This document shows, piece by piece, positions 8,867-16,228 of a stretch of DNA of 64,000 nt (the stretch's first letter is position 1; the number at the start of each line of letters is the position of its first letter). The notes beneath the pieces are model-generated. The model was not told the DNA's origin. It searched no databases and saw only the letters and a program-made list of their open reading frames with translations. A program made the translations under genes and the position numbers. The stretch covers positions 558,001 through 622,000 of the forward strand of contig CAWFJE010000010.1 of NCBI GenBank assembly GCA_963816155.1, read 5' to 3'. This DNA comes from JAXGXJ01 sp963816155. GTDB taxonomy: Bacteria; Actinomycetota; Thermoleophilia; RBG-16-64-13.

Positions 8867-9652
8867 CTAGATGATCCCCTCCACGCCCAGGCGTTCGGCT
8901 CCCCTGCGGTGCGCCTCGTCTCGCTCCTCGGTGTGCGCGGGGAGCTTGAGTGGCATCTCGCGGATATTGCGCAGCACTCGGTCGATGTGCGGCCAGGGGA
9001 TGGCGACGATGGGCAGTCCGGGCGGATGGAGGTCGTACCCCGTCATGCCGTGGCAGATGCCCGTCCACAGGACATTGATCTCCCCGCTCACGTAGGGATA
9101 GGTGAAGAGCCAGTTGCAGCCCATGACGTACGTCATGCGGCTGCTGATCATGTCACCCGTGTCCCACTGTGTGGCCCTCAAGATGGCCTCACCCTGGTCC
9201 ATGTTGTCGCACCCAATGAGGAGCACGTCGGGCTCGAAAGTGAGCTTCTCGACGGGAGCGAAGCCTGTCGCGAAGGTGGTGCCTTCCGCCAGCATGGTCA
9301 CGTGGTTGTAGATGCGCCGGTTCGCGCGCTCGTCGGGGTAGATGTCGAAGGCCGGACCGATGCTTCCCCCAGCGGCCAGCGGGATCAGCGGCCCGTGCCC
9401 GGTGAGAAAGATGCCGGGCTCGCAACTGTGGTTCTCGGCCGTGGCGTAGAAGGAGCGGCCCCCCTGGGCCTGCCGCAGCATCTGGCACCAAGACATCTTG
9501 GCATTCAGCGCCTCCAGTCCCAACCCGGCAAGGTCACCCTCTCCGTTGAAGAACCTGAAGCCCACCGGCGCGTACTCGAACGCGAACCGCTCCAGCGCCG
9601 CGAAGTCGTGCGCCTTCAGCTTGAGCCTGTTCTCGTAGTCCATCTCACCCAT
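8867..9652 (-). CDS. DUF169 domain-containing protein
   Basis: 261 residues resembling the DUF169 family, whose function is not established. Visible landmarks are CQMLRQAQGG, ATAENHSCEPG, the Cys-rich stretch VLLIGCDNMDQGEAI and TGDMISSRMTYVMGCNW. The ATG at 9652 has a strong ribosome site (AAGGGGGC, 6 bases away); the longer frame upstream lacks one. No signal peptide or membrane segment is seen. DUF169 proteins are frequent in anaerobes, and their conserved cysteines suggest a metal or cofactor site, which is inference. Neighbours give no clear pathway. Confidence 0.75.
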   Translation of the reverse strand: MGEMDYENRLKLKAHDFAALERFAFEYAPVGFRFFNGEGDLAGLGLEALNAKMSWCQMLRQAQGGRSFYATAENHSCEPGIFLTGHGPLIPLAAGGSIGPAFDIYPDERANRRIYNHVTMLAEGTTFATGFAPVEKLTFEPDVLLIGCDNMDQGEAILRATQWDTGDMISSRMTYVMGCNWLFTYPYVSGEINVLWTGICHGMTGYDLHPPGLPIVAIPWPHIDRVLRNIREMPLKLPAHTEERDEAHRRGAERLGVEGII

Positions 9653-9831
9653 CGATGCCCCCTTGCGGCGATTCGGTGTCCATCCCAGCTCTCCGCCGGG
9701 AGACGCTCGTATAAGGCTCCAGTCACGACACCAGTTTATCGAATGGGAGTCAACCTTCGCGCCAGCCCTGCCACGCAGATGGACCGGGTCTGCGAGGATC
9801 ACACGGCTGTCACAGTGACGCGCAAGTAAGG

Positions 9832-10011
9832 GTGGAGCATCCCGAGGCGGCGGAGGAACTCAGGGCTTGGTCACTCTTCCTCGACCGGCCGGACAGGCGG
9901 TACACCTTGACCGACTGTCTCAGCTTCGTGATGATGCGCCGCCTCGGCATCGACACGGCCCTCGCCACCGACCAGCACTTCCTCCAGGAGGGCTTGACGA
10001 CGCTCCCCTGA
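9832..10011 (+). pseudogene. Remnant of a VapC-like PIN-domain toxin (C-terminal piece)
   Basis: Codons from 9832 to the TGA at 10009-10011 spell YTLTDCLSFVMMRRLGID followed by TALATDQHF, the C-terminal third of a PIN ribonuclease; the TDC and TDxHF acidic positions of the active site are present. The N-terminal two thirds, with the first catalytic aspartate, are missing: upstream sequence in this frame is non-PIN and belongs to the leader region of the DUF169 gene. No antitoxin gene lies beside it. I read it as a decayed toxin of a former toxin-antitoxin pair. Confidence 0.65.
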
Positions 10012-10057
10012 GATCGACCGACATGCCGGCCTCCCTACGCCCGAGTCCCGGAGCGCC

Positions 10058-10372
10058 TCAGTCGGTGTCGGACCCCTCCGCCGGCGGAGTCTTCGTGTAG
10101 CGCCCCAACTCGTTGCGCAGACCGGCATAGCGTCCAGGCGGGCTGAGTGCGAGGTGACTGGGCTCGATGCAGTCACGCCGCCCACAACTGGAAGTCACCA
10201 CCATCCCCTCTGGGACGGGGCCGTTGACCTCCTCCCATATCAGGCGCTTAAGATAGACGGTCTTGCCCTTGTGCTTGCCCGCCGGATAGCCATTGGCGAG
10301 TGCCCCCTCCCAGAGCAGGTGCCCATCCGGCGTACGGATGGTCTTGCTGAGTTGCCGCGTTGTCAGCATCAT
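10058..10372 (-). CDS. Small HNH-endonuclease-like protein with degenerate active site
   Basis: About 104 residues. The stretch LLWEGALANGYPAG, LKRLIWEEVNGPVPEGM and SSCGRRDCIEPSHLAL follows the pattern of phage-type HNH proteins (W-x-G, L-x-W-E-x-x-x-G-P-x-P-x-G-x-V, C-x4-C-x-x-P-x-H-L). The usual HxC is SSC here and the usual CVNP is CIEP, so two catalytic positions appear changed and the protein may bind without cutting. Start is uncertain: two adjacent ATGs at 10372 and 10369 follow a GGGGGA run. AT-rich sequence just upstream (10403-10413) could hold the promoter. Possibly a mobile-element leftover. Confidence 0.55.
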   Translation of the reverse strand: MMLTTRQLSKTIRTPDGHLLWEGALANGYPAGKHKGKTVYLKRLIWEEVNGPVPEGMVVTSSCGRRDCIEPSHLALSPPGRYAGLRNELGRYTKTPPAEGSDTD

Positions 10373-10486
10373 TCCCCCATGAGCGCACAACCATCGGTCC
10401 TTTTTACAACTATATACCCGTGAGGGAATCGGCATCCAGTGCTCGGAACCAGACCTCGCCAGGCTAGACCGGCCGGAGAGCACCCA

Positions 10487-11827
10487 CTACCTCCCCAATA
10501 ACCACGTGTCGAAGAAGCCGATCACCCGCCGCTCGTACTCCTGTGGTCGGGTCTTGAGCCCGCCAAGATGGTCTGACCCCTCCACACGCCACAAGTCCTT
10601 AGGTTCGCCGGCAGCCTGGAAGTAGTCGAGGTTCAACTCCTCCCCACCTCCCCCATGTTCCGCGTGGATGAAGAAGACCGCTCCGGGAGAGACCTCTCCG
10701 GCCAGATCGCCCAGTGAGCGAGGAGGCGCGTCGCCGCTCAACACCGCTACAGCCAGGGTCTGCACCGCCATGGAAGGCATCGCGAACCAGCCACGGGGAC
10801 CCCGGATCAGACTCTCCGCCACCGAACGTTCGCCCGCGCCTTCGGAGACCACGGCTTTGAGGGCGTCGTTGGAGGCGGCCGCCTCGATCATCTGCTCGCC
10901 CCCCACCGACAGTCCCAACCCGCCGATGCGACCCTCGTCCACCTCCGCGCGCGACGCGAGATAGGCGACAGCAGCATCGACATCAGGACCAGATCCCCAA
11001 CCGAATGCATTAGGATCACCCTCGCTATCGCCATAGCCGCGCATGTCGACCATGAGCACCCCGTAGCCGTGCCTGGCCAGCATGACGGCGTGAGGAACGC
11101 TCGTCTCCCGCGGCAACGTGATGACGGCGGCACCGTTCGTGGAGGGTATGTACCAGGCGCGAAGCGCCAAACCGTCGTCGGTGTTCAGCACGACTTCCTC
11201 GTAGTCGGGCATCTCTTCAACCGCCGCCGCCCACACCCGCGGTCTGTGCGTTGCGTAGGCCGCCAGTCCCAAAGGAAGAACGATCCAGTACAAAGCCAGG
11301 AGACCCACGAGCGCATAGAGGACCGCCCGCAGGTAGCGGCGGCGGTCGTGCCCGCGCGCACGCCACAGCACGTGCACCGCGATGGATATCAGCGCCACGC
11401 CCACCAGGATCAGCACAAGACCGCTCGCACGGCCCGCGGTCAGACCCTCCTGCACCGTCACGGCCGCCGCCACCCCGCCCCACACCAGGGCCAATAGACC
11501 GAAGAGGAGTGCGGCAGACGCCCGTAGACCGGGTCGCATGCGTGGGTAGAGCAGAGTGATGGCGACGAGGATGGCCAACGGAACCACTGCAGCGAGAACA
11601 TGGTCCGAGCGCACGGCGCCGGGTCGCCCGACGACAAGCGAGTCGACGAGGATGTTGAGGCCGATCAGGCTGCCCCCCACCAGGAAGACCAAGCGCTCCA
11701 AGCGCGTCGTGCCCACATGCCGGTCTCCGGGGCTGCGGGCGAGGGATGCCCCGGAGCGCCCCGGCCCCAGTTCCGGCCCAAGTGCCGGCTCCAGTTCCGG
11801 TGCGAGACTATCGATGGGTTGCTGCAT
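10487..11827 (-). CDS. Membrane-anchored alpha/beta hydrolase
   Basis: 446 residues. The first half has about five hydrophobic segments (for example FLVGGSLIGLNILV, VPLAILVAITLLY and AVLYALVGLLALYWIV). The second half is an alpha/beta hydrolase: GYGVLMVDMRGYGDSEG precedes the nucleophile elbow GLGLSVGG (Ser), and the candidate catalytic His is in GSDHLGG near the end. The fold predicts an esterase or peptidase facing away from the membrane. The ATG at 11827 follows AAGGA by 8 bases. It is single-copy, flanked by small genes, with no evident pathway. Confidence 0.78.
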   Translation of the reverse strand: MQQPIDSLAPELEPALGPELGPGRSGASLARSPGDRHVGTTRLERLVFLVGGSLIGLNILVDSLVVGRPGAVRSDHVLAAVVPLAILVAITLLYPRMRPGLRASAALLFGLLALVWGGVAAAVTVQEGLTAGRASGLVLILVGVALISIAVHVLWRARGHDRRRYLRAVLYALVGLLALYWIVLPLGLAAYATHRPRVWAAAVEEMPDYEEVVLNTDDGLALRAWYIPSTNGAAVITLPRETSVPHAVMLARHGYGVLMVDMRGYGDSEGDPNAFGWGSGPDVDAAVAYLASRAEVDEGRIGGLGLSVGGEQMIEAAASNDALKAVVSEGAGERSVAESLIRGPRGWFAMPSMAVQTLAVAVLSGDAPPRSLGDLAGEVSPGAVFFIHAEHGGGGEELNLDYFQAAGEPKDLWRVEGSDHLGGLKTRPQEYERRVIGFFDTWLLGR

Positions 11828-12036
11828 GATGCGATCCTTGTCGCCCACGCGGGCTCGATGGCAAGTGACAAGGAGGATGATAGGTCGTGTCCCTCGGTAA
11901 TACGCCCTGCCCATAGATGGTCTTGGGACCGGTCAGATGCCGGGTCCTCACCTGGCCACATGGCCAGGCAGGGCGAGGCGAATCAGCCACCCCAGGACGA
12001 GGCCGCCCTCCGCCCGAGCAGCATGAACGTGAGCCG

Positions 12037-12056
12037 CCGACGCGCCGGCGCGTCGG
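12037..12056. repeat. 20-bp perfect palindrome with an extra half-site
   Basis: CCGACGCGCC (12037-12046) is followed directly by its complement GGCGCGTCGG (12047-12056), then by another CGCGTCGG (12057-12064). It lies 60 bases upstream of the CQLG-repeat gene, in the 290-base gap between divergent genes. It could be an operator or a hairpin; there is no T tract. Nothing else in the gap is recognisable. Confidence 0.5.
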
Positions 12057-12117
12057 CGCGTCGGTTCTTCAGGCCGGTATCATGTACGCAGATCACCAAC
12101 ATTGGAGAACGTCGATC

Positions 12118-12552
12118 ATGACACGCAATGACGCACCCAAATACAGTGCCAAGCACCCCGCGGGCACTCCCTACGACCAGACCGTCGCCGACGTCCTCTC
12201 GAGGAGGTCCGAAGACGGGAGGATCGCCTGCGCCGACGCCTTCGACATCGCGCGGGAACTGAGCCTCGCCCCCGCCGAGATCGGGAGGACGGCCGATCTG
12301 CTCGAGTATCGCATCACCAGATGCCAACTCGGTCTCTTCGGCTACTCCCCCGAGAAGAAGATAGTGGAGCCGGCGCACGAGGTGCCCGACGCGGTCCGCG
12401 AGCAACTGGACCGCTTCACTATCGACGGCACGATCAGCTGCGTGGCGGCCTGGAAGATCGCTGACTCGCTCGGCATGGAGTGGATGGCCGTCGCCGCGGT
12501 CTGCGAATTGCTAGAACTCAAGATCCAGCCATGTCAGCTCGGGGCTTTCTGA
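12118..12552 (+). CDS. Small protein with two tandem HTH-like CQLG-x-F repeats
   Basis: 144 residues, cytoplasmic, no known family that I can name with confidence. It is an internal duplication: both halves run DGxI-C-A/V-x-A-F/W-x-I-A, then a helix pair, then LLEYRITRCQLGLF in the first copy and LLELKIQPCQLGAF in the second. Each half looks like a short helix-turn-helix fold ending in a conserved Cys-Gln-Leu-Gly. The ATG at 12118 follows GGAGAA by 8 bases; the longer upstream frame is unsupported. It could be a DNA-binding or metal/redox-sensing regulator, but this is inference. Confidence 0.7.
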   Translation: MTRNDAPKYSAKHPAGTPYDQTVADVLSRRSEDGRIACADAFDIARELSLAPAEIGRTADLLEYRITRCQLGLFGYSPEKKIVEPAHEVPDAVREQLDRFTIDGTISCVAAWKIADSLGMEWMAVAAVCELLELKIQPCQLGAF

Positions 12553-12634
12553 GGTTCAGGCCCTCGACGCTCGGAGCGGCGCCCGTCACCCGGCCGCGTC
12601 CGGGGAACGTCGCCGCCCATTGCCTGGCAGCCGC

Positions 12635-14716
12635 CTAGATCTCAACAGCGGCCTCGAATCCTTCGTGGACGGCATGGTAGAGGATGCGCGGACTGCGACA
12701 GTCACCCACCACCCGGACGTCTTCGACGACCTCTCGGAGGCGCCGCACCAAGTCGTCGCGAGGGTCGAGAGGCGTGGCGACCACCACCGCGTCCGCGGGC
12801 AACGTGAGCGACTCGCCTCCCGGCCTCAGAGCCACGACCCCTTCCTTGCCGATCTCGGAGAGTGCGAACTCGGTCCGCACCTCCACTTGGCGTTCGGCGA
12901 GACAGTCCTCCAGCGCCATGACATCGAGGAAGTTGACCGTCTGATCGTACGCCGAACCTCCCGGCGCATCGATGATAGTCACCTGCATCCCCTCACGGGC
13001 CAGCACCAACGCGGCCTCCTGCCCCATCCCTCCGCTGCCGGCCACGACCACCCGGCCGCCGGGCATGTGCACGCCCCGCAACACCTCGCCCGCCCGCAGC
13101 ACGTCTCCGCCACGCAGGGGGGCGCCGGCCTCCAGCGCGGCGCCGTGGCTGAGCACGTTGTCTCCGCGCAGCACGTCGCCGGCCCAGAACACGTTGCCGT
13201 TCTCGATGCCGACGATTTGGGGCCATAGGGGCTCGGCCCCCGTGGCCAGGATAACCACCTCCGGAGACTCCGCCGTCACTCTGTCGAGAGACCCGGCCGC
13301 AGCCATGCGCACCACCAGGGTTCCGCGCTCCACCTGCCGCTCCACTTGCCCCAGAAGATAGTCGAGATAGCGCCGGTAGTCCGACTTGAAGGAGGGGCCC
13401 GACGATATCAGCAGGTTGCCTCCCAGACGCTCTTCCTTCTCCAGGAGGACGACCTCGTGTCCCCTCTCCGCGGCCGTGATCCCCGCCACCATTCCCGCCG
13501 GTCCACCACCGACGACCAATACCTTCTTCCGCCCCGGGGCGGGTGGTAGACAGCGGTAGTAGTCCTCGCGCACGCTGCGCGGGTTGACGGTGCAACGCAC
13601 CTGGTTCGAGTGCACGCCTCGCGCCAGACAGGTGTTGCAGCGAATACAGGGGATGATCTCAGCCTTGCGCCCCCTGAAGGTCTTGTTGGGCAGCTGAGCA
13701 TCGGCCAGGAGCGCACGGCACATGGCGATGATGTCGGCCTTGCCGGCGGCGACCCACTCGCCACCCTCCTCGAGATCCATGATGGCGCCCACCACCGCGA
13801 CGGGCTTGCTCACCGCCGCCTTGATGGCCGCGGCCCGCTCCACGTTCTCGCCGTGGGGCAGGTAGACCGACGCGTGCGTGTACGGATAGGTGCGCGGTTC
13901 GGAGATCATCCCCGCCGAGACCTGGAAGCAATCCACCCTATCCTGCATCAGTTGCGCGTAGGCGACGGCATCCTCGATCTCCAGTCCTCCCGGTACCAGA
14001 TCGCTCGCGCTCATACGCCACTCGATAGGGAAGTCGACGCCGCAGCGCTCCCGCACGGCATCGACGACCCGCAGGGCGAAGCGGGTCCGATTCTCCAGGC
14101 TGCCCCCGTATTCGTCGGCGCGTTTGTTGACGGCAGGGGATATGAACTGAGAGATCAACCACCCATGCCCCCCGTGCAGCTGGATCATGTCGAACCCGGC
14201 CAACTTGGCCCGATAGGCAGCCGCCGCGAAGTGGTCGATCACCTCGTCGATCATGGCCGGGGTCATCTCTTCCACCACCTGCTCGCCGCGGCGGCGGTCC
14301 TCGGTGAACAGACCCACCTGCGCAGACGGCCCGATGGGGTTGCGGCCGCCGTTGAGTTCCGATACCGCCTGGCGCCCGCCGTGGTTGAGCTGGATGGAAG
14401 CCAAGGCACCCCCATCCTTGATGGCCTCGGCCACAGCCGACAGACCCGGGATGTAGAAGTCGTCACCCAGGTTGAGTTGCGTGGGTTGGGTGATGGCCCT
14501 GTCGGCGTCGATGGCCGTCTCATGCACGGTGATGATGCCCGCCCCGCCCTTCGCCTGGGCGCGGTAGAACTCCACCAGTTCCCGGGTGACGGACTGGTCG
14601 CGGTTGCAGATGCAGGTGAGCGTGGGAGCGGCCTGGATGCGGTTCTTGGCCAGGAGGGGGCCGATGCGTATAGGCTCGAGAAGCACTTCCCAAGTTGCCG
14701 TGGTCTTCGCGGCCAT
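12635..14716 (-). CDS. FMN/FAD/4Fe-4S NADH:flavin oxidoreductase (old yellow enzyme/2,4-dienoyl-CoA reductase type)
   Basis: 693 residues. The N-terminal TIM barrel (about 1-350) begins EPIRIGPLLAKNRI and has the substrate-site run LHGGHGWLISQFISP. The iron-sulphur motif CIRCNTC plus a fourth Cys 12 residues on follows at about 355-375. The C-terminal half binds FAD (VVGGGPAGM) and NAD(P)H (VVAGSGGMG). The family reduces enoyl-CoAs or other activated alkenes. Start ATG 14716 follows GGGGAGG by 8 bases and is 2 bases past the GMC gene stop, so the two are co-transcribed. A small Leu/Arg repeat insert sits between the FAD and NAD(P) parts (about residues 507-549). Confidence 0.88.
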   Translation of the reverse strand: MAAKTTATWEVLLEPIRIGPLLAKNRIQAAPTLTCICNRDQSVTRELVEFYRAQAKGGAGIITVHETAIDADRAITQPTQLNLGDDFYIPGLSAVAEAIKDGGALASIQLNHGGRQAVSELNGGRNPIGPSAQVGLFTEDRRRGEQVVEEMTPAMIDEVIDHFAAAAYRAKLAGFDMIQLHGGHGWLISQFISPAVNKRADEYGGSLENRTRFALRVVDAVRERCGVDFPIEWRMSASDLVPGGLEIEDAVAYAQLMQDRVDCFQVSAGMISEPRTYPYTHASVYLPHGENVERAAAIKAAVSKPVAVVGAIMDLEEGGEWVAAGKADIIAMCRALLADAQLPNKTFRGRKAEIIPCIRCNTCLARGVHSNQVRCTVNPRSVREDYYRCLPPAPGRKKVLVVGGGPAGMVAGITAAERGHEVVLLEKEERLGGNLLISSGPSFKSDYRRYLDYLLGQVERQVERGTLVVRMAAAGSLDRVTAESPEVVILATGAEPLWPQIVGIENGNVFWAGDVLRGDNVLSHGAALEAGAPLRGGDVLRAGEVLRGVHMPGGRVVVAGSGGMGQEAALVLAREGMQVTIIDAPGGSAYDQTVNFLDVMALEDCLAERQVEVRTEFALSEIGKEGVVALRPGGESLTLPADAVVVATPLDPRDDLVRRLREVVEDVRVVGDCRSPRILYHAVHEGFEAAVEI

Positions 14717-14718
14717 GC

Positions 14719-16140
14719 TCACGCCTCCCCGGCCGCTGCGCCCGCCGCGGCGGCGTCGGCCGCCCCGGTCGCGCCGTCGGCGGCCTTCGCGCCATTGCCG
14801 GCCTTCGCTCCGTTCCCAGCCTTGGCGCCGTTGCCGCCGGACGCCAACTGTTCGTTCACCAGCCTCTTGGCCAGCGATATGATCGTGAGCACAGGCGGCC
14901 AGCCGCAGGGCTCGGGCAGGACGCTGGCGTCGCACACGTAGAGGCCGGCCACCTCAGTCTGCAGATCCCTGTCCAGCATGTCGTCGATACGAACCGTCCC
15001 ACCCGGATGCGCGCCCCGCGGAGCGGCGAGTTGGATGGTCGAGGTGTCGCAGCCCACCCGCCGTAGGATGCTGGAGGCGATCTGCGAACCGCGGCGCAGC
15101 ATGGCCTGCTCCTGGACGCCGAGGGGTTTGGAGATGGTGCCGTCGGCGGAAATGCTGCCGGTCAACGGGTCCCGGACCTTGGTCATGATGCTGAGTGTGC
15201 GCGGGTAGCGAAGGAAGTACCGCGCGGACCGCGGTCCACCCATGACCAGTCCGAAGAAGTAGAGCGGCCAGGGGTCGATGACATCGGTCATGATTATGCC
15301 TTCATCCTGAAGGTCCGTGGTACCGCAGGTCATGGGGATGTCGTGCGACGATCCCTGGAACGGCGAGATGGCTGTGGTCAATTGCAGAGGATCGATGAAG
15401 AAGCCCCGGCCGGCATCACTGAAACCGGAGGCCTGCATGATGATGGCCGTACCGAGACCGCCGGCCGAGAGCACCACCCGCTCGGCTTCGGCTTCGAAGG
15501 GGCCGGAGGGGCCGCTGCCGCGCACGCCCGTCACCCGGCCTCCGTCGGTGAGCACCTCCTCGACCTTCATCTGCGTGCGTAGCCGCGCGCCCGCGCCCGT
15601 CGCCTCGTCGACGTACTCGCGTGCCGTCCACTTGGCGCCCTTGGCACAGCCAATCATGCACTTGGGGCAGGAGAGATCGCACAGTTCGGCGTTAATGAAC
15701 TTGGCCAAGGGAGCCCAATCCAGCCCTTCTTTGTGGGCCGCATCCTGGACGCGAAGCGCGCCTTCGCCCAGCAGACGCTCGGGCAAAGGCCTCAGGTCGA
15801 GTTCCTCCTCGGTCTCCTCCACGTACGGGGTCAGGTCGATCCCATGGCGTTCCTTCAGCCACGGTGGTGGGGGCAGTGCGACTCCGCAGAAGCTGACGCT
15901 GCTCCCCCCGACGGTCAGCAGGCGGACCATCATGGTCCCCTCCTCCGAAGTGAGCATGCCCATGCGGTCCATCATGCGGAACATCGTGGGCCAACTCCCG
16001 ATGCGACGGTGGTACGCGCCCCGCTCCAGGACCAGAACATCATCCCCGTGACGGGCGAGGCCGCGAGCGACGGTCGCCCCTCCCGGCCCGCTGCCGACGA
16101 TGATCGTGCGTGCGCTAAGCTTCTCGACCCCGGGTGCCAT
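14719..16140 (-). CDS. GMC-type FAD-dependent oxidoreductase
   Basis: 473 residues. The N-terminal Rossmann motif is VGSGPGGATVARGL (about 16-29), followed by the FAD region LTVGGSSVSF. A Cys-rich run, CDLSCPKCMIGCAKGAK, lies near residue 165. The C-terminal GMC_oxred_C domain has AAPRGAHPGGTVR (substrate-side His) and the FAD motif LYVCDASVLPEPCGWPP. The protein ends in a low-complexity Gly/Asn/Ala/Lys tail. Such enzymes oxidise alcohols or sterol-like substrates. It immediately precedes the old-yellow-enzyme gene, so the pair may act in one oxidation/reduction pathway. Substrate unknown. Confidence 0.86.
   Translation of the reverse strand: MAPGVEKLSARTIIVGSGPGGATVARGLARHGDDVLVLERGAYHRRIGSWPTMFRMMDRMGMLTSEEGTMMVRLLTVGGSSVSFCGVALPPPPWLKERHGIDLTPYVEETEEELDLRPLPERLLGEGALRVQDAAHKEGLDWAPLAKFINAELCDLSCPKCMIGCAKGAKWTAREYVDEATGAGARLRTQMKVEEVLTDGGRVTGVRGSGPSGPFEAEAERVVLSAGGLGTAIIMQASGFSDAGRGFFIDPLQLTTAISPFQGSSHDIPMTCGTTDLQDEGIIMTDVIDPWPLYFFGLVMGGPRSARYFLRYPRTLSIMTKVRDPLTGSISADGTISKPLGVQEQAMLRRGSQIASSILRRVGCDTSTIQLAAPRGAHPGGTVRIDDMLDRDLQTEVAGLYVCDASVLPEPCGWPPVLTIISLAKRLVNEQLASGGNGAKAGNGAKAGNGAKAADGATGAADAAAAGAAAGEA
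14782..14835 (-). repeat. Three tandem 18-bp repeats encoding GNGAKA
   Basis: Three consecutive 18-base units (14782-14799, 14800-14817, 14818-14835) each encode Gly-Asn-Gly-Ala-Lys-Ala in the tail of the GMC oxidoreductase. The units differ mainly at third codon positions, so the peptide is preserved while the DNA has drifted. Confidence 0.9.
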
Positions 16141-16228
16141 TCGGTTCTCCTCCCGCTCGCTGGCGTAGGTCGAGTCTACACCCCGATGCGGCCTGCATAT
16201 AGTAGATGTTGCTGATACGCTGATCGGG

